Source: Pyrrhoderma lamaoense
Lineage: Eukaryota; Basidiomycota; Agaricomycetes; Hymenochaetales; Hymenochaetaceae
DNA: 64,000 bases
Assembly (NCBI GenBank): GCA_002794735.1
Contig: NBAZ01000017.1
Coordinates: 62,001 to 126,000, forward strand
Direction of reading: 5' to 3'
This document shows positions 1-12,871 of this stretch, in pieces. The notes below the pieces were generated by a model. It searched no databases, was not told where the DNA came from, and saw only the letters and a program-made list of their open reading frames with translations. How positions within the stretch are numbered: the stretch's first letter is position 1; every line of letters begins with the position of its first letter. The translations under genes and the position numbers were made by a program.

Positions 1-2183
1 GGAGAAAAGTCACATATAGCTGCAACACACCTTTTCCGAAGAAGAAACGAGTTCCCTTTGGACTAGAGTACTTGTTCGACATAGTATGCAAAGTACGAGA
101 AAGAGCAGAAGGTCCACAGAAGAAGACACCGACATCAGTGTCAGGGTGCTTCTCTACAATCGAAGGGAATACTCTGTCCCAGTTGGGGCGACCAAAGTGA
201 GTTGGGGCACGTAGACCACTGATAGCATCCTTCTCAGCTCCAACATCCTGAACCATAATATTCGTCGCATCATCAGCCTTGATCTTAGCTGTCAAGTAAA
301 TACTGATCTCAATACGACGCATAGTATCTTGTTCCTCAATGGCCTTTAATAACGAGTGGAACCACTCGGCTGTACCAAAGTCCCTAATCACCCAGGTGAA
401 GTATACCTTACTAAGGCGAGTAGGCTTAGAATTGTTGAAGTTGTTCATCCTGTACCAAACCGACTTGAGGATAGACGCGAAAGGTGTGACACCGATACCG
501 GCGCCGACCAGCAGCACTGTCTCGTAATTCAAGAAATCTTCCGAAGCAGAACCGAAAGGTCCATCAACCATAACACGAGGAAGCACCCTGTTAACCGGCG
601 GTGGAACCACTTTGCCTTCTCCTTTCTCAGGAAGATCTTTAGCATCAAAGTCGCATCCGAGCGCCTTGGCGAATGCCGAAGTAAAGTCTCCAACAACACG
701 GATATGAACAGAGATGTAATCTTCCTCGGGAGCGCTTGTAAGGGTGAATGGATGCCATTGGAAGTACGATACCTCAGGGCAGCAAAGGAAAATGTACTGT
801 CCAGCACGGGTGACTGTCTTCTCTTTCTTTATCTGTACCTCCATAACTTTGGAAGGGTGCTGGATGACCTTAGAGATGTAAGTACGATGTCTGGAACGAA
901 CCTCACGCAAGATACGCTCGTAGATCCAGATTACACCACCAACAAGCCAATAACGCTGAGTTTATAAAAAAATTAGATCATATTCAAGTATAAAACAAAG
1001 GCAATGCATACCCAGAAAACACCGATTGTGTTGTAAGAACAATACGGAGGTCTGTCCGGTTTGATCATACAAAACATACCATGCAGCTGCCAGTTGATGA
1101 AGAAAACAATGAACAAGTGGTGGGAGTACCAGAAACGCTCAAAGTGTGCGCGTCTACGCTTCTCCATTGCAAAGTAAACCATAATTCCCAAGGCAACCGT
1201 CATAATCCAACCAGTGATACCAGGACCAGTGACAATATTTGCAACAATGAAAGTCAAAATCCTTCCACCAGTCGTCGTTACATCGGTATCAAGTAGGACA
1301 AGTTTTGCGTAATTGATCATGTGGGCTGCGATATGTACGAAAGAGAAGAAGACAATTGACCAAGCGATCACTTTGTGGAAAGTGATATTCTTGTCGAATG
1401 GAATAATGTCATTTAGTGGAGTGCGGCGAAGTAAAGAGATGAAATTCCTGCAAACAGGGAGGAGGATGAAGATAACATCGACGTGAAGAACTAGGGCAGC
1501 AGTACGTGCGATAACTAGATAATGGAGTAGTGTTAGTATTGGCTCTCAAGCTTTATTGTTATTAGCGAAGGAAGAGTCCTAAACTACTGATCGGCGCTGT
1601 GGTCGGTTATTATAAACAACATATAGTGATCAAATGTGTATGGTGAGGAAGAATTCGGAATGAAATGGAAGGAAGAAAACGGAACATCGAAAAATAAGGA
1701 GAAACGATACTGTGTTATTAACATTCAATGAGGAAAATAGACCACTTAAAAACTATGGAAACCAAGAACATGTGTATCTAAGAGGAGAATATCAATCATT
1801 CACTCACCGAATGTGATACCAAAGGTTGCTCGTGAGGTCACCAAATTGTCCTTTAGTGAATAGTGTAGCCATCCAAAGGTGAAGACCAGGACGTGCAATA
1901 GGCAAATGACGTAGAAGAACATTCTCCTACCACCTTCATTAACCATCCAAAGATCCCAACGCTCCTTGAGTGACAGGTTCTTAGTATCAGTTGTAACCGT
2001 TGTACTATTTCCACGTAAAGTAGTGTTGCGCATAAGCCCCTGCATACGCATTCTTTCTGTCTTGTTCCTCTGTAAAGCTGGGTTCCCCATATTCAAAGTA
2101 AGATCTGGGTGAGCATCCATTGCTACGCCAGAACCTCTATCAGAGAAATCGAGGCCTGACGACCTCTTCATATTGTAAGCCAT
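1..2183 (-). CDS. noxA: NADPH oxidase A (superoxide-generating Nox), C-terminus cut by window edge
   Basis: Membrane flavocytochrome that passes electrons from NADPH through FAD and two hemes to oxygen, making superoxide; in fungi it acts in differentiation and hyphal signalling. Exons read on the minus strand: 2183-1808, 1514-1012, 955-31. The last ends SPKGTRFFFGK at a GT donor (30), so only the final few codons (normally a short ENF-type tail) lie outside. Visible: N-terminal helix after residue ~90, heme-helix text LVLHVDVIFILLPVCRNF, HIAAHMINYAKL and SHHLFIVFF with the paired histidines, FAD motif HPFTLTSAPEED, NADPH motif GAGIGVTP and FFCGP. About 601 codons are seen; the Ser/Thr-rich first 80 residues are longer than in many NoxA. 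No EF-hands are present, which separates it from Nox5/NoxC types. Intron 1 (293 nt) is long for this window. Frame is intact throughout. Confidence 0.96.
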
Positions 2184-4589
2184 GGTTTTGCGTTCAGATA
2201 TAAGATAAGAATTAGTGATTTAAGAAAAAAGTCCTGATCTGGTTGTAATATTTTTCGGGGGATCAATCGAGACGAGAGAGAGGTTTGGAAAGGAGTGAGC
2301 GCACTGCGCCGTGAAGGAATAGGAGAATGTGGTCGAAGAGCCCGGCCTGCGGTAGAGAGAAAGAAAGAGAGAGGAGGGCACGATATGATCCCGAAAGAAT
2401 AGAAGAGGATGCAGTTTGAGGTAGAAGAGCACTTAGGAACACAATTCGCCTCTTCGCAACGTCGCCTTGACACCATTTATTCCCTTTTTGGGCCAGTGTT
2501 ACACTTGTCAATTCACTCATATTGTTTTCATCATTTTCCATTACAAATACCATGTCATTGTCTTTGCTATCCTCCATTACATCTGTGTAGTTTTAACAAT
2601 ACGTCTTGTATGTTTGCTTTCACATATTTTCATATAGCCACTTGGACCCAAGCTACACTAGTAACAACGTTCAAAGCGGCTAGGTACAAATATTTTCTAA
2701 AGTACGTTCCATGTTGTGCCGTGTTGCCGTATTCTAAAACTATTGCAAGCCACCATCACGACGCGGAACGGGGGGCCTGATCTCATTTATCCCTGCCTTG
2801 ATATTTCTCACATAAAAAAACATGCCTATCAACTGCTCTATACTTAGACACACCTGTCTATTCTTAAGTATGCAGTGCTGCGCTTGCGGCATGCTCTTCG
2901 TGCCGATTGTACATGGATGTCCGCTGTCGAGAAAGCTAGTCGTCCTACGTGCCATCCTACAATAAGCTTTATCCGTAACGATTCCATATGTTCAAACCTT
3001 CCCGATCACCGGAATCTGTCAGCACGTTTCACGAGCCATTTGCATCTCTTTTGTGAAGTTACTAACGTCGGAACTCTCCCGTTTTCACGGCGGCCTGGAC
3101 TTTTTTGATCAATTAAAAAAACAACCGTACTTTGACTGTCTCCCCACAGTTGGTTCCAATAACATTTATGACGTTTTAATACAAATATTCTTTACCCTTA
3201 ACTGAATGGCCATTGTACCTGCTCACCCCCTTCGAAGCGGTAACGGACTTCTAATATGATTACAGTAAGTGTGCCGTAGTGAGGCAAGAACTAACCGAAG
3301 TCTGTATTGATGATGCACACCAACCATTCCCATGGACCTGGGTCAAGATAAGGACAATCATAAGAAGATTAAGTGTCAAGAATGATCTTGTTTAGATATT
3401 TTCTCATGAGTACTCTTGCACAATTTCTCAAGAATGATACTCCATCTTTTCAAATCATTCTGGTTATAATGAATGATAGACAGGGTTAGGTTGCATAACG
3501 AAAAACCAGCGTAGATCAATACGAGAAATACATCACATCAAATTCAACACACTAGTGTATTGCAGGGGAATTTGTAGGTATCAAACACTCGGGAGAACAG
3601 CCGGCTGCGCAGCTTGTTTCTAGGATTTGGTTACTCTGTGTCGCTGAGCCCAAACTTCTTTACAACCAACCGTTTGGAGACGTTTCTTCCAAGTGACCGT
3701 TTCTATTGAATCCGGCTCGAAGTAGAATGGAATGAAGAAATTTTCTTCAAGTAATCCCAGTAATTTGTAACTAAAAGCGCTCTTTACAAGATTTATAATA
3801 GGATATTACAGAAATGATTGCTTCTGGTTGTAATTAGAAGAACGCGAAATATCCGTGACTCGGCGGCCGTTACTTGTGTAGAAAGAACTTTGTAGTCTTT
3901 TTCCAAAACTACTCTTGTCTGGCTAGTACGACGAGCATCATTCGTAGTGATCACTTCTCATGATGATGATTAAAGTACATCACGAAGATGAAACCCACCC
4001 CGTTGATACATGATACCCTCCATCGTCCTTGGGAGTCCGACTCGTATCTGGCATTTGTAGGCACTCTGGAAACTTGATTATCTTTAATTCCTCGAAACGA
4101 ACCAGATAACAACACATGGCATCTATAATTGTAATCCACCCACGGCTCTCCGCCATATAGCGAGATGAATTAATATTCTAAGTCCGAATCCGAGGGTTAT
4201 ACAACCCAACATTTCAACAAACCTCAGTTTTGCATACTAAGTAACCGGAGTAGAGTTGACAGAAACCTAGTGCCTGGCTCTTGGGAAGAACATACTCATA
4301 TATATAGTATGATAGTTGATATGATGGAACCCACAGTCCATATTCAATCTTCTCAAAATAACTCCAGATTCAGACTTGAAAGCCTGATATCTTGCTCTTC
4401 GGGTATTCACGATCATGCCAATATCGTTTCTTAAGAACGATGTTTGAGGAGATACTGCTTGAATTAATTACAGTTGCATAAGATAAGACTTTATCGAGAA
4501 AAAAAGGGGGTTATTACATGTCATTGATCAATACAGAAGAAAACGACTACATACCATTAAGAAACTAGATACTTTCAGACCTATAGTGA
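2184..4589. other. Intergenic, noxA upstream region
   Basis: About 2.4 kb with no supported gene. The first ~250 bases next to the noxA start are purine-rich with GAGAGA runs and probably hold its 5' UTR and promoter. Open frames here (for example 2409-2780 plus) have no recognisable domain or splice-extended structure. Confidence 0.5.
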
Positions 4590-5458
4590 TTATGAAGATT
4601 TTGTGCTATCCGGAGCCGTATTACCTTTATTAACTTCTACTTGAGGTACTTTTTCTGTACCTTGAGCAAGTACCTCCACCTTTCCTTTACCCAATTCTTG
4701 CTCTACAATTTTCCTTGCAACTTCTTGTACTCTCTGTGCATCCGTTGTATTTTCTATATGTAACTGCTGCATCCTTTCCTTCGGTACCTTCTCTGCCGTT
4801 TTCCTACCGATACCCAGAGGTGCACGATGCCATCTAACAATCCGCATACCAATCCCAGGCTGGGGATACATCTGTAAATAGTTGATCCACCTCTCCACTA
4901 CCGCGTCAGTCGCATCCCACGCCTTCAGCGCCCGCTTATGTACCATCCTCTCAAAATTCTCCTGGTTCTTTTTATGCACAAAAGGCCCCTTGGGAACGGT
5001 CCATAGCGAGCGTTGTGTTGGAAGGCGCGCTATTCCGCTCACTGGTATCGCGAGTGCACTCGCCGCGTGTGAAGCAAAGTGCAAGAAGAGATCGAGAGCA
5101 CGGTGGTCGTGTCCACGTACGTGGAGCATCGCAACAGGTATCCCATGAGTCCTTGGGTGCTGAAAGGGAGCGATTACTGAACGTCCGTGTTCGACTTGTG
5201 AAGCTCGGGCACGCTCTATTTTCTTTTCCTCCTCCGTTAGTCCTTTAAACGTTCCCTTATTAACTTTTGGGAGGGATGAGGAGACTCCATTGGCCTTAGA
5301 TAGGCTTGTACCAGTTGCTTCGGTAGCCAGTCCATTTGAGAAGGCCGCTCTGAATAGCAGATTATATTTCAGTAACTTTGATTAATTCGTAGTTGGAGCT
5401 CTTGCCTTAATGATTGTCTTGCATGGACAATACTCGACTTGAACTGTCCTCTGAACAT
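4590..5458 (-). CDS. rsm10: Mitochondrial small ribosomal subunit protein uS10m
   Basis: Component of the mitochondrial 30S-like subunit head. The body exon 5349-4590 encodes the family signature: HGRSVIAPFQHPRTHGIPVA, then GIARLPTQRSLWTVPKGPFV and HKKNQENFERMVHKRALKAWDA. The reading frame extends upstream of the first in-frame ATG (5129), because the text KKIERARASQVEHGRS before it is also conserved. A stop closes the frame just upstream of an acceptor (CTATTCAG, exon starting 5349), so a short 5' exon is needed. The best candidate begins at ATG 5458 (MFRGQFK...), using a weak GTCGAG donor near 5438; that boundary is a guess. The N-terminal ~40 residues (LLFRAAFSNG...) fit a mitochondrial presequence. 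The C-terminal ~60 residues are a basic/acidic tail typical of fungal copies. Divergent from the 7TM array starting at 6004. Confidence 0.88.
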
Positions 5459-6003
5459 TTTCTGGCAACTGCTACGAAAAGACTTTCTGTAGACTCCGCC
5501 GTTTATTTCTGAAAAGGTGCGACGATCTTCCGGAGGTTTTCTATCACGTGAGTGATTTGGGCTTCTCACGCTGTGCTACTTGAATCTCGTGATCGTTAAC
5601 TATTCAGTGATTCATAGCTATTGCCTACGTTCCCTGATGACCGCGAGGATGCGTGTATCGAGTAATTCATTCCCTCTAGCCACTTTCCAAGGCTCTCCGG
5701 AAGCTATCTGGTATTTAAATGCAATGGGTGAAATATGGTACTTATCTCAATATTAATGGGAGAGACGGCTTCCATTCGGATCAATAGAACCTCATTGTAA
5801 TTGACCATAGGGGAAGTTGAACTTTTCTTGTCCCACAGGAAGCTGCTCCATTGAATCAAGTAAGGGGTAACAGGTACAGAGTTGTACAAAATGCATCTTT
5901 CTAGCGCCCTTCCCTCCCTATCTCTATCTTGACTCAGCTTTGGTTTATATTGCTCTTCAAGAGTTATTGCGTTTAAACAACGACTTTCTGGGTTTACAAA
6001 GCG

Positions 6004-7170
6004 ATGCTGGCGAAGTCTGCGTTGACTCTTGCATTTTTGAAGGTTACTGCAGCTCAAAGCTCTGGGTATGTTTACGCTGGGGATTCCTTGCGAACGGTAT
6101 GTAAAAATAGTTGCTTATGGCACCAAATAAGTGATTTTCTAAATGAGAGCTATATTTGTACCTCATAGGCTACTATCGCCATCAGCGCCTTGTACATCCT
6201 CGTCATAGTGGCCACTCTCACCGGCAGCATTATATATACATCTAAGACCGCAGCTCGACGACGTCTGTGTAACCCTTATAATGTGCTTTCAACGACACTC
6301 TTATTTGCTTTTGTCAGCCTGTCATTCAATCTAGCCCGCCTCATTATAACTGCAAATGGAGGTTCGAATTTTGGTCCTCCTAGTGCCTATCCTGCCGTTT
6401 ACGGGATCTCAGAGTATGTCAACTCTTGGACGATGTCTCTTCTTTTCCTTGCCTTCTCCCTCATCTTGTCGTCTATACCGAACATTTCAACGTTAGAGAT
6501 GTCTAACAACGATAAATATGAGGATAAGAGTGAAACTATATCTAATTGTGCATCAAAATCTATAACTTTGCTTTCTGTTGGATACTTTGTCGTGTTAATC
6601 ATCCTAGCCTCAATCACGGCCGCGTTCTACATCAGCTATAATCGTGCTGCGTATGTGGTAGATAAAATTATTGCGGCTGATACGCTACTTCAGAGGGCAC
6701 TGAGATACATGGATTCGTCATACGTATTCAATGCCCTCTTATATGCAACTATGCCTATTCTTGCTGTGATAGTGAATCACCAATACCGCGGTATGCGAAG
6801 CCTCGGAGAAAGACTGTCTCCACCGGTAAGTATACTCATTGTCTCGAAAGCTGAGGATTAGACTACTGATCATCAGACTCTCTAGCCATTGAGGAAAATT
6901 GCATTTATCTCATTTCCTCTTTACGCACTCTTAATATTGATTCAAGTAGCAATTACGGTCGTCTTCTCTCCATCTGGTCTCCGACCTCATGGTGCGAACG
7001 CTAGCGAAGCTTTTGCAAAGTACCTTACGCAATCCGAAATTGCATCGCTGACAAGCTTGATCCTTGTCTGGGGATTTTCTTCGGCTACTTGCATCTCTCT
7101 TCTTGTTGTGGGCTCTCATGAGAAGAAGAACCTACCATTGAAAGTCACGATATGTAACAACAAGAATTAG
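6004..7170 (+). CDS. Seven-helix membrane protein, tandem family copy 1 (intact)
   Basis: I do not recognise the family. Exons 6004-6096, 6169-6825, 6886-7170; all junctions are phase 0; 344 aa. Residues 1-18 form a signal peptide ending ATAAQ-like (VTAAQ), followed by a short ectodomain GYVYAGDSLRT. Seven hydrophobic segments follow: about 33-52, 64-88, 104-128, 152-180, 199-219, 254-274 and 300-322. The most conserved stretch across the array is helix 3, SWTMSLLFLAFSLIL. The loop between helices 3 and 4 is the most variable. The cytoplasmic tail is short and basic. The topology is receptor-like (signal peptide, outside N-terminus, seven helices), but there is no GPCR signature I can name. 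This is the only copy in the array with start codon, signal peptide and all seven helices unbroken. The donor of a possible fourth exon present in copies 2 and 3 is altered here (ATATGT). Confidence 0.82.
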
Positions 7171-8785
7171 GTTATGTTGCCTAGTAAGCATCATACCTTC
7201 GTCCCTCCATGCTACGAGTAGCAGTAATTGAGGTGTATCGAGTGAAGACGACATTATTTAAAATTGTGGCTAACAGACTAGGCAATATCACAATTATCAC
7301 AAATTTCTGTCGTTGGGAACTTCTAATGCCATGCAATCTTCAAAATCTCATCTGGTGTGTTATATAAGTAAATTTAGATGGGTCCAATGGGAAAGGATTA
7401 TATGCCTTCAGGTTATACAGAAAGCTTCTATATATCTAATGCAACCACTCATTCGCAGTATGTGTATATATTTTTAAGTACCGGATAAGTATCTTATTTT
7501 CTATATGTCCAGGTGCTAATGAGAAATCTACAAAATGGTTATAATTAAGCATTGCGTATCAAGTGTACTAGAAAATGTACATGTATACCTCTTGAGTGCT
7601 CGCCACACCTATTTCAACATCTTCACAGCTGTTTCTATAGCCGCTTAACCTCCTACAGAGAAATCTTTTCATATTTATACCTTCTTAAGAGAAATTAGGA
7701 TTCAAGATTTTATGTCCACTCTCATTCCTGTTATACTGGCGGTCTCCAACCCCGCAGTTCTCCAAACAATGCAATACGGATTCTTGCGGTGCTGTGGCAC
7801 CATAAACAACACTAGTGGCCTTAAGGAGTGTCTGTCTACACATGGTCACTTGGGTGAAATAATTTAGGAATGCAGCGCTCGTATTGATTGCAGTGTATCT
7901 CTATCCTTGTAGGGTTATGAATTTTAATGAGCAACTAAACAAGTAGTTCAAATTAGCAATTTAAAAGAGAGGCCTTCTGTAGCTATAGAAGCAATATTTA
8001 TCACATCAGTTTTGCTCCTAGTGATGCAGGAGTTCCGCTATTAAAGCTCATAGTGAAATTTGTAATACATCCTAAACTCTCTCATGAGTGAAGCCATGAC
8101 AAAGAGAGTTATAACCTGAGGCACGACTCTGTCAAATTCTGAAGTTTTAGTGTTTAAGCAGTACATAAGAAGTTTCTAAGTCGTAGTAGAATAGTAATAT
8201 GTTTACAGTTTCAGTCGTTATACTTTTAGTATTATCGCCGTATGTCGATGACTAATGTAGTACATAATTTCTGAAATAGGGAAGGTGGGTAAACGAGAGA
8301 AACGTAGCTAATTTGCTATACGTCTATGTCAGTTTGAAGCTTGAGTGAGCATCTCCATTTATCTAAATACCCAAGTCGTAGACTTCTACTCATCCACACC
8401 CACACATAACACGAGGAAAAGGGGAACTTATACAGGCTCGTCCAAAGACTTCTGTCTCCAACGCCAAGATCTATAAGAAGCCCTGCGACTTTCAAATTAA
8501 AACATTACTGAGCTATATATGGTTCTCCCCGCAGCTCTAGTGAGAATGGCAACTTCCTTTTGAACAAAAGAAGTGCAATTTGAGTGGTCATCCTAGATAT
8601 ACTGCATCTTGCGCAGCTCAGCTTACTTGATGTTTTATCATTTGCCGAGTTAGAACAAGTAGGAAGCTATACACTTATATAGTGCTTACTGTCTCTATCC
8701 CGACTCGGTATTAGTCCGCCTTCCCGTTCAATATTAAGTATCATCGGTGGAGCAGAGCTGTCCTGTCTTTCGGCTCTGTGTAACG
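7171..8785. other. Intergenic between 7TM copies 1 and 2
   Basis: About 1.6 kb of AT-rich sequence. I see no extra exon of the 7TM family and no other gene. Confidence 0.5.
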
Positions 8786-9903
8786 ATGCAGTCAAAGCTT
8801 TTGCTTATCCTTTTGCTGTTGAAGGCCACTGCCGCCCAAAGATTTCAGAACTCCGGGTATGTATACGCTGGAGATTCCTTACAAACGGTGGGTTGTTACA
8901 CATAGTTCACACGTTAACACATCTAATCTGTACTTGAAACTCTGCATTTCTTAACCACAAAGGCCAATATCGCGGTCAATTCTTTCTTTATCCTTGTTAT
9001 AGCGGTGACTCTCATTGCCAGTATTATATCTGTTTCCAAGACTCCAACTCGACGCCGTTCTTGTAATCCGTACTCAGTGCTTTCCATCACACTTTTCTTC
9101 TCTCTTATCAGTCTTGCTTTCGATCTTGCTATCCTTATAATCGAGGCAAACAGGAATCTGTTCTTCGGTTTTGGTAATGCTTACGTCGCAGTTTTCGGGA
9201 TTTCAGAGTATATTTATTCTTGGACGATGTCTCTTTTCTTCCTTGCATTCTCCCTCATCTTGCTATCAATACCGGTTGGTACGAAGGCTCTCAATAGTGT
9301 AACGTTTGACATCAAGAGTGCTTTCGCGTCGTCCCGAGCCTCGAAGTTCATGACCTTGTTTTCAATCGGTTATTTTGCTGTGTTAATTGTCCTGGCATCT
9401 GTTACTATCGGGTTCTACGTCAGCTATCTTCGTGATGCATTCTTGGTACGCGGATTTCAAACAGCTGGAAACCTATCTCAGAGATTACTGAGATACCAGC
9501 ATGTGTCATATGTTTTTGATGCTTTCTTATACGCAACTATGCTTGGTTTTGCGGTCATGTTGGCTATCCAATACTATTCTTTACGAAGGCTTGGGGAAAG
9601 AGGTCTTTCACTAGTATGCATCTTTTTCTTGTCACCCATATCGCTACGAGATGAGTCGACTAATGAATTGCGTCTCAGCCTTATAAGAAACTCGCGTTTA
9701 TTGCTTTCCCTCTTTATGTGCTTCTAATGTCGGCTCAAATAGCATTTACAATCGTCAATCCTCCGTCTGGAATTCAGGCTCCCCAACGTGGAAATATCAT
9801 AAATATCTTTAGAGGGTTCAGCACTCAATCTGAAATCGAATCGCTTATGTTCACGATACTTGTTTGGGGCTTTTCTCCTCCACCAGCATCGCTCTCCTTG
9901 TAG
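8786..9903 (+). CDS. Seven-helix membrane protein, tandem family copy 2 (frameshift in helix 7)
   Basis: Exons 8786-8887, 8963-9613 and 9679-9903, with the same three-exon phase-0 layout as copy 1. Signal peptide of 18 codons (MQSKLLLILLLL...), ectodomain NSGYVYAGDSLQT, helices 1-6 intact. In helix 7 the spacing between the WGF codons and the ATC codon is one base shorter than in copy 1 (9871-9887), so the frame closes at 9903 as WGFSPPPASLSL. Restoring the aligned frame would give the family text ALLVVGSYERR, as in its paralogs. This is either a recent pseudogene lesion or an under-called base. A segment at 10028-10067 closely resembles the same region behind copy 3 and may be a fourth exon reached from a donor at 9940. 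Family function unknown. Confidence 0.75.
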
Positions 9904-10823
9904 TCGGCTCGTATGAGAGACGAATCATCAGTAACTATGGTAAGCGGTATTAAGATCGAGACGCGAGAAACTGTCTTATACGTCTTCGCCATGCTTACTA
10001 TAGGTATATACGAAGCTCCGTTTAAGACTACGAGGAAGTGGTATCAGAGACCAATGCATGGCTTGAAAGTATAAAGCTCTAGTATGAATCAACTTCGGGT
10101 ATGATTGACCACCAATCAATCGTGTCCCTCCAATGAGTTTGAAGAAGCTGCTTACGAGACACAGATGATTGTATTGTATAAGATACTATATATACTCGAC
10201 ATCAGGAACTAAATACTTTCTCATCTCGTTTTAATTTGTTGATTGATAAGCAAGTTTCGTGCATCTTTGTTATTCTCCTGTGTTCATGTGACATCTTCAA
10301 GTTTTGGGGACTTAGAGTTTACCCGCTTAAGTGAGTGAAAAAGCACAGAGACTCAAGGTTCTTTGTTAGGTAAACTCTGTGATCTACTTGAATATAGGTA
10401 TGGTTTTCTCATCTATTCATGTTGCTAACATCGATCTCCTTGTGTTTCTCGATGGAACGAGGAAGTATAGCCCATGATTTTTATACATATCTACTATAGA
10501 CAATACTAGAACTCGCCGGAACTCTGTGAACTGAAATCAAGTATCACTAGTATTGATTGCAGTCTCAGTGTTGGTGAAGATTAATTTAACTTACCTTCGG
10601 ATCATGCGGTCCGATTTTTTCCAGTGAAGACAGAAGATGCTGTATATTACACAGGTTTAACTCACCGGGCGCTCCTTGACATGAGGACCAGTACAGAGAA
10701 GTACGAATACAACTCTATGGCGCTCATGCACTGTATCCCAACCCGGCCTTATCTCGCCTTGTCCGTCAAAGGATAAGTAGTGCAGATAAATAGAGGCGTT
10801 CAATTTCGTAGTAATATGAGACA

Positions 10824-11977
10824 ATGATGTCAAGGCTCATTTTGATCTTCTCGTTCTTGGAAGCTGCTGTCGCTCAAAGCTCTCCAAATCCTGGGTATGT
10901 ATATGCCGGAGATTCATTGCAAACAGTAAGCAGTTATGGACATGTATAACTGTTGTGTAAGACTTTCTCAAATATAGCGAACACCTTATAACTTCATATA
11001 GGCTGATATCGCCATCAACTCCTTATACGTCCTCACCATAGGGGTAACATTCATCGCTAGCATCATATCTGTGTCGAAGACACACACCCGACATATGTCT
11101 TATATTCCTTCATTAGTGCTTTCTGTTGCACTTTTCTTCGCATTTGTCACTCTTGTGTTTGATCTTGCTAGCCTTATCATGGAAGCAAATAGCACTTTGA
11201 ACTTCTACCCCGCTAATGCTTATGTCGCCGTGTTTGGGCTCTCGTTATATATATACTCTTGGACAATGTCTCTTCTCTTCCTTGCCTTCTCCCTTATCTT
11301 GTTATCCGTACCAATCGGTGAGACGATGTCATATAATGTGAAATCTGACACCAAGTGTGGAGTAGGTACCTCGAAGTTGATGACTCTGTCCTCTGCTGGA
11401 TACTTTGTTTTGTTAATCATCCTGGCGTCAATCGAAGTTGCTTTCTACGTTAGCTACTATCGTGCTGTATTCCTACTGGATGGTTTTCAAGCACTGGAGA
11501 CCTATCTCGGAGACTACTGAGATACGAGAATATGCTATATGTATTCAATAGTTTCCTATATGCAACTGTGATTGGTGTTGCAGTGATGTTGTATAGGCGT
11601 CACTACACTATGCGAAGATCGGAGGAGATACACCTTCATCAGTAAATCTATCATTTGTCTAGAAAATTTGAAACTAGAAAGTTAATCATCTACGATAATA
11701 GCGCACAAGGCACATCGCTTTCCATGCGTATCCCCCTTATGTGCTTTTAATCTTGGCTCAGGTAGCTTTTACGATAGTCAATTCTCCAGCTGGACAAGAG
11801 TCACCCAAGAATGAATCAAGCGGTGATGCTGTAAAGAGGCTCATAACACGATCCGAGATGATAGCACTTATACACACAAATCTTATCTGGGGACTTTTCA
11901 CAGCTACTTGCATAGCTCTTCTCGTTCTAGTTCATTCTGACAGAAAGAGACAGATCCGAGCTGCAGATAGTATGTAA
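10824..11977 (+). pseudogene. Seven-helix membrane protein, tandem family copy 3 (one or more frameshifts)
   Basis: Exons 10824-10925, 11002-~11643 and ~11705-11977. Signal peptide MMSRLILIFSFLEAAVAQ, ectodomain GYVYAGDSLQT, helices 1-4 in frame. At 11491-11497 one base is missing relative to copy 2, so the frame stops at 11520 (LETYLGDY). The continuation into helix 5 (DLSRRLLRYENM..., up to ~11640) is found in the next frame. Near 11731, in a run of five C, the helix-6 text (PYVLLILAQVAFTIV) is again out of frame with the start of its exon. Helix 7 (WGLFTATCIALLVL) is intact and ends at 11977. Two separate breaks make this the most damaged member, although single-base assembly errors cannot be excluded. 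Confidence 0.65.
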
Positions 11978-12871
11978 CTTTACAGCTACATTTAGCTACA
12001 TAAACTCATACGCTTCTGATATTAGATAACGATGGGTTCCTCTGGATGCTACGAGGAAATGGTATCAGAGGCCAGCATATGGCTTGAATCTATGAAGGCC
12101 AGATATGATTCAACAATGTCCATTACTGACTGCCATCCTCTGTTGACCTTCATCCCCCATCTTCTCAGCGTCCTTGAGGACTGATTTTTTTTAAACGATT
12201 CGAGGACAATAATACGTATCAGATACCACTAATAACTTGAAACTCATGACTATTGACTAGCAAATTCTGTACACCCCAGTGATGCACATGGCCATTCAAT
12301 AACACTATGTTTTAGCATCATGGCGCCTATTGACCTATTCGTACTAGAGTATCGGACCGGGGACGGGGAAAAACACGAGAACTTGAGACAACGGTTCAGA
12401 TGAGGCCTATCAAACTGTTAGTTTCAGCTCACTCATCTGAGTATCTCTACTTTTAACAACAATCTTCCATTGTTCTTTGACCTTAAGGAACGATGGAACG
12501 AGGTTGTGAAAATTGTTATGTACTAGTCCATCAATGTCAATCTCCTTGCTTATGTCCATCTACAACAATGTTCCAACCGTCATACGATCTACAAAACGCT
12601 CATATCCGGGATCTTTCAATACCATGAACCCTAGTCGGAAATCAGTACAAGCACATCCAAGCATTAAAGATGATATATCTTGTATAGTCTAGATCTAGTC
12701 ACGGCATTGTCGGACGTTCTCTGAGTATATATGGTTCATTGCATACGCGTACAAAAGCATCTCCATAGTGTTCAATTTCTATCCCAGCTCAGATTTAATT
12801 TTCCTTAGCTTTCCCTCAAATAATAACTAACACGAGACAAAACATCCGTTGTATCTCATCCATCTGAAACG

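Noticed and set aside
356..967. 203-codon plus-strand open frame
   Set aside because: It is antisense to the conserved FAD/NADPH domain of NoxA and has no domain of its own.
5704..6057. 117-codon minus-strand frame overlapping the start of 7TM copy 1
   Set aside because: It overlaps the signal-peptide exon of the plus-strand gene, and no recognisable protein text is present.
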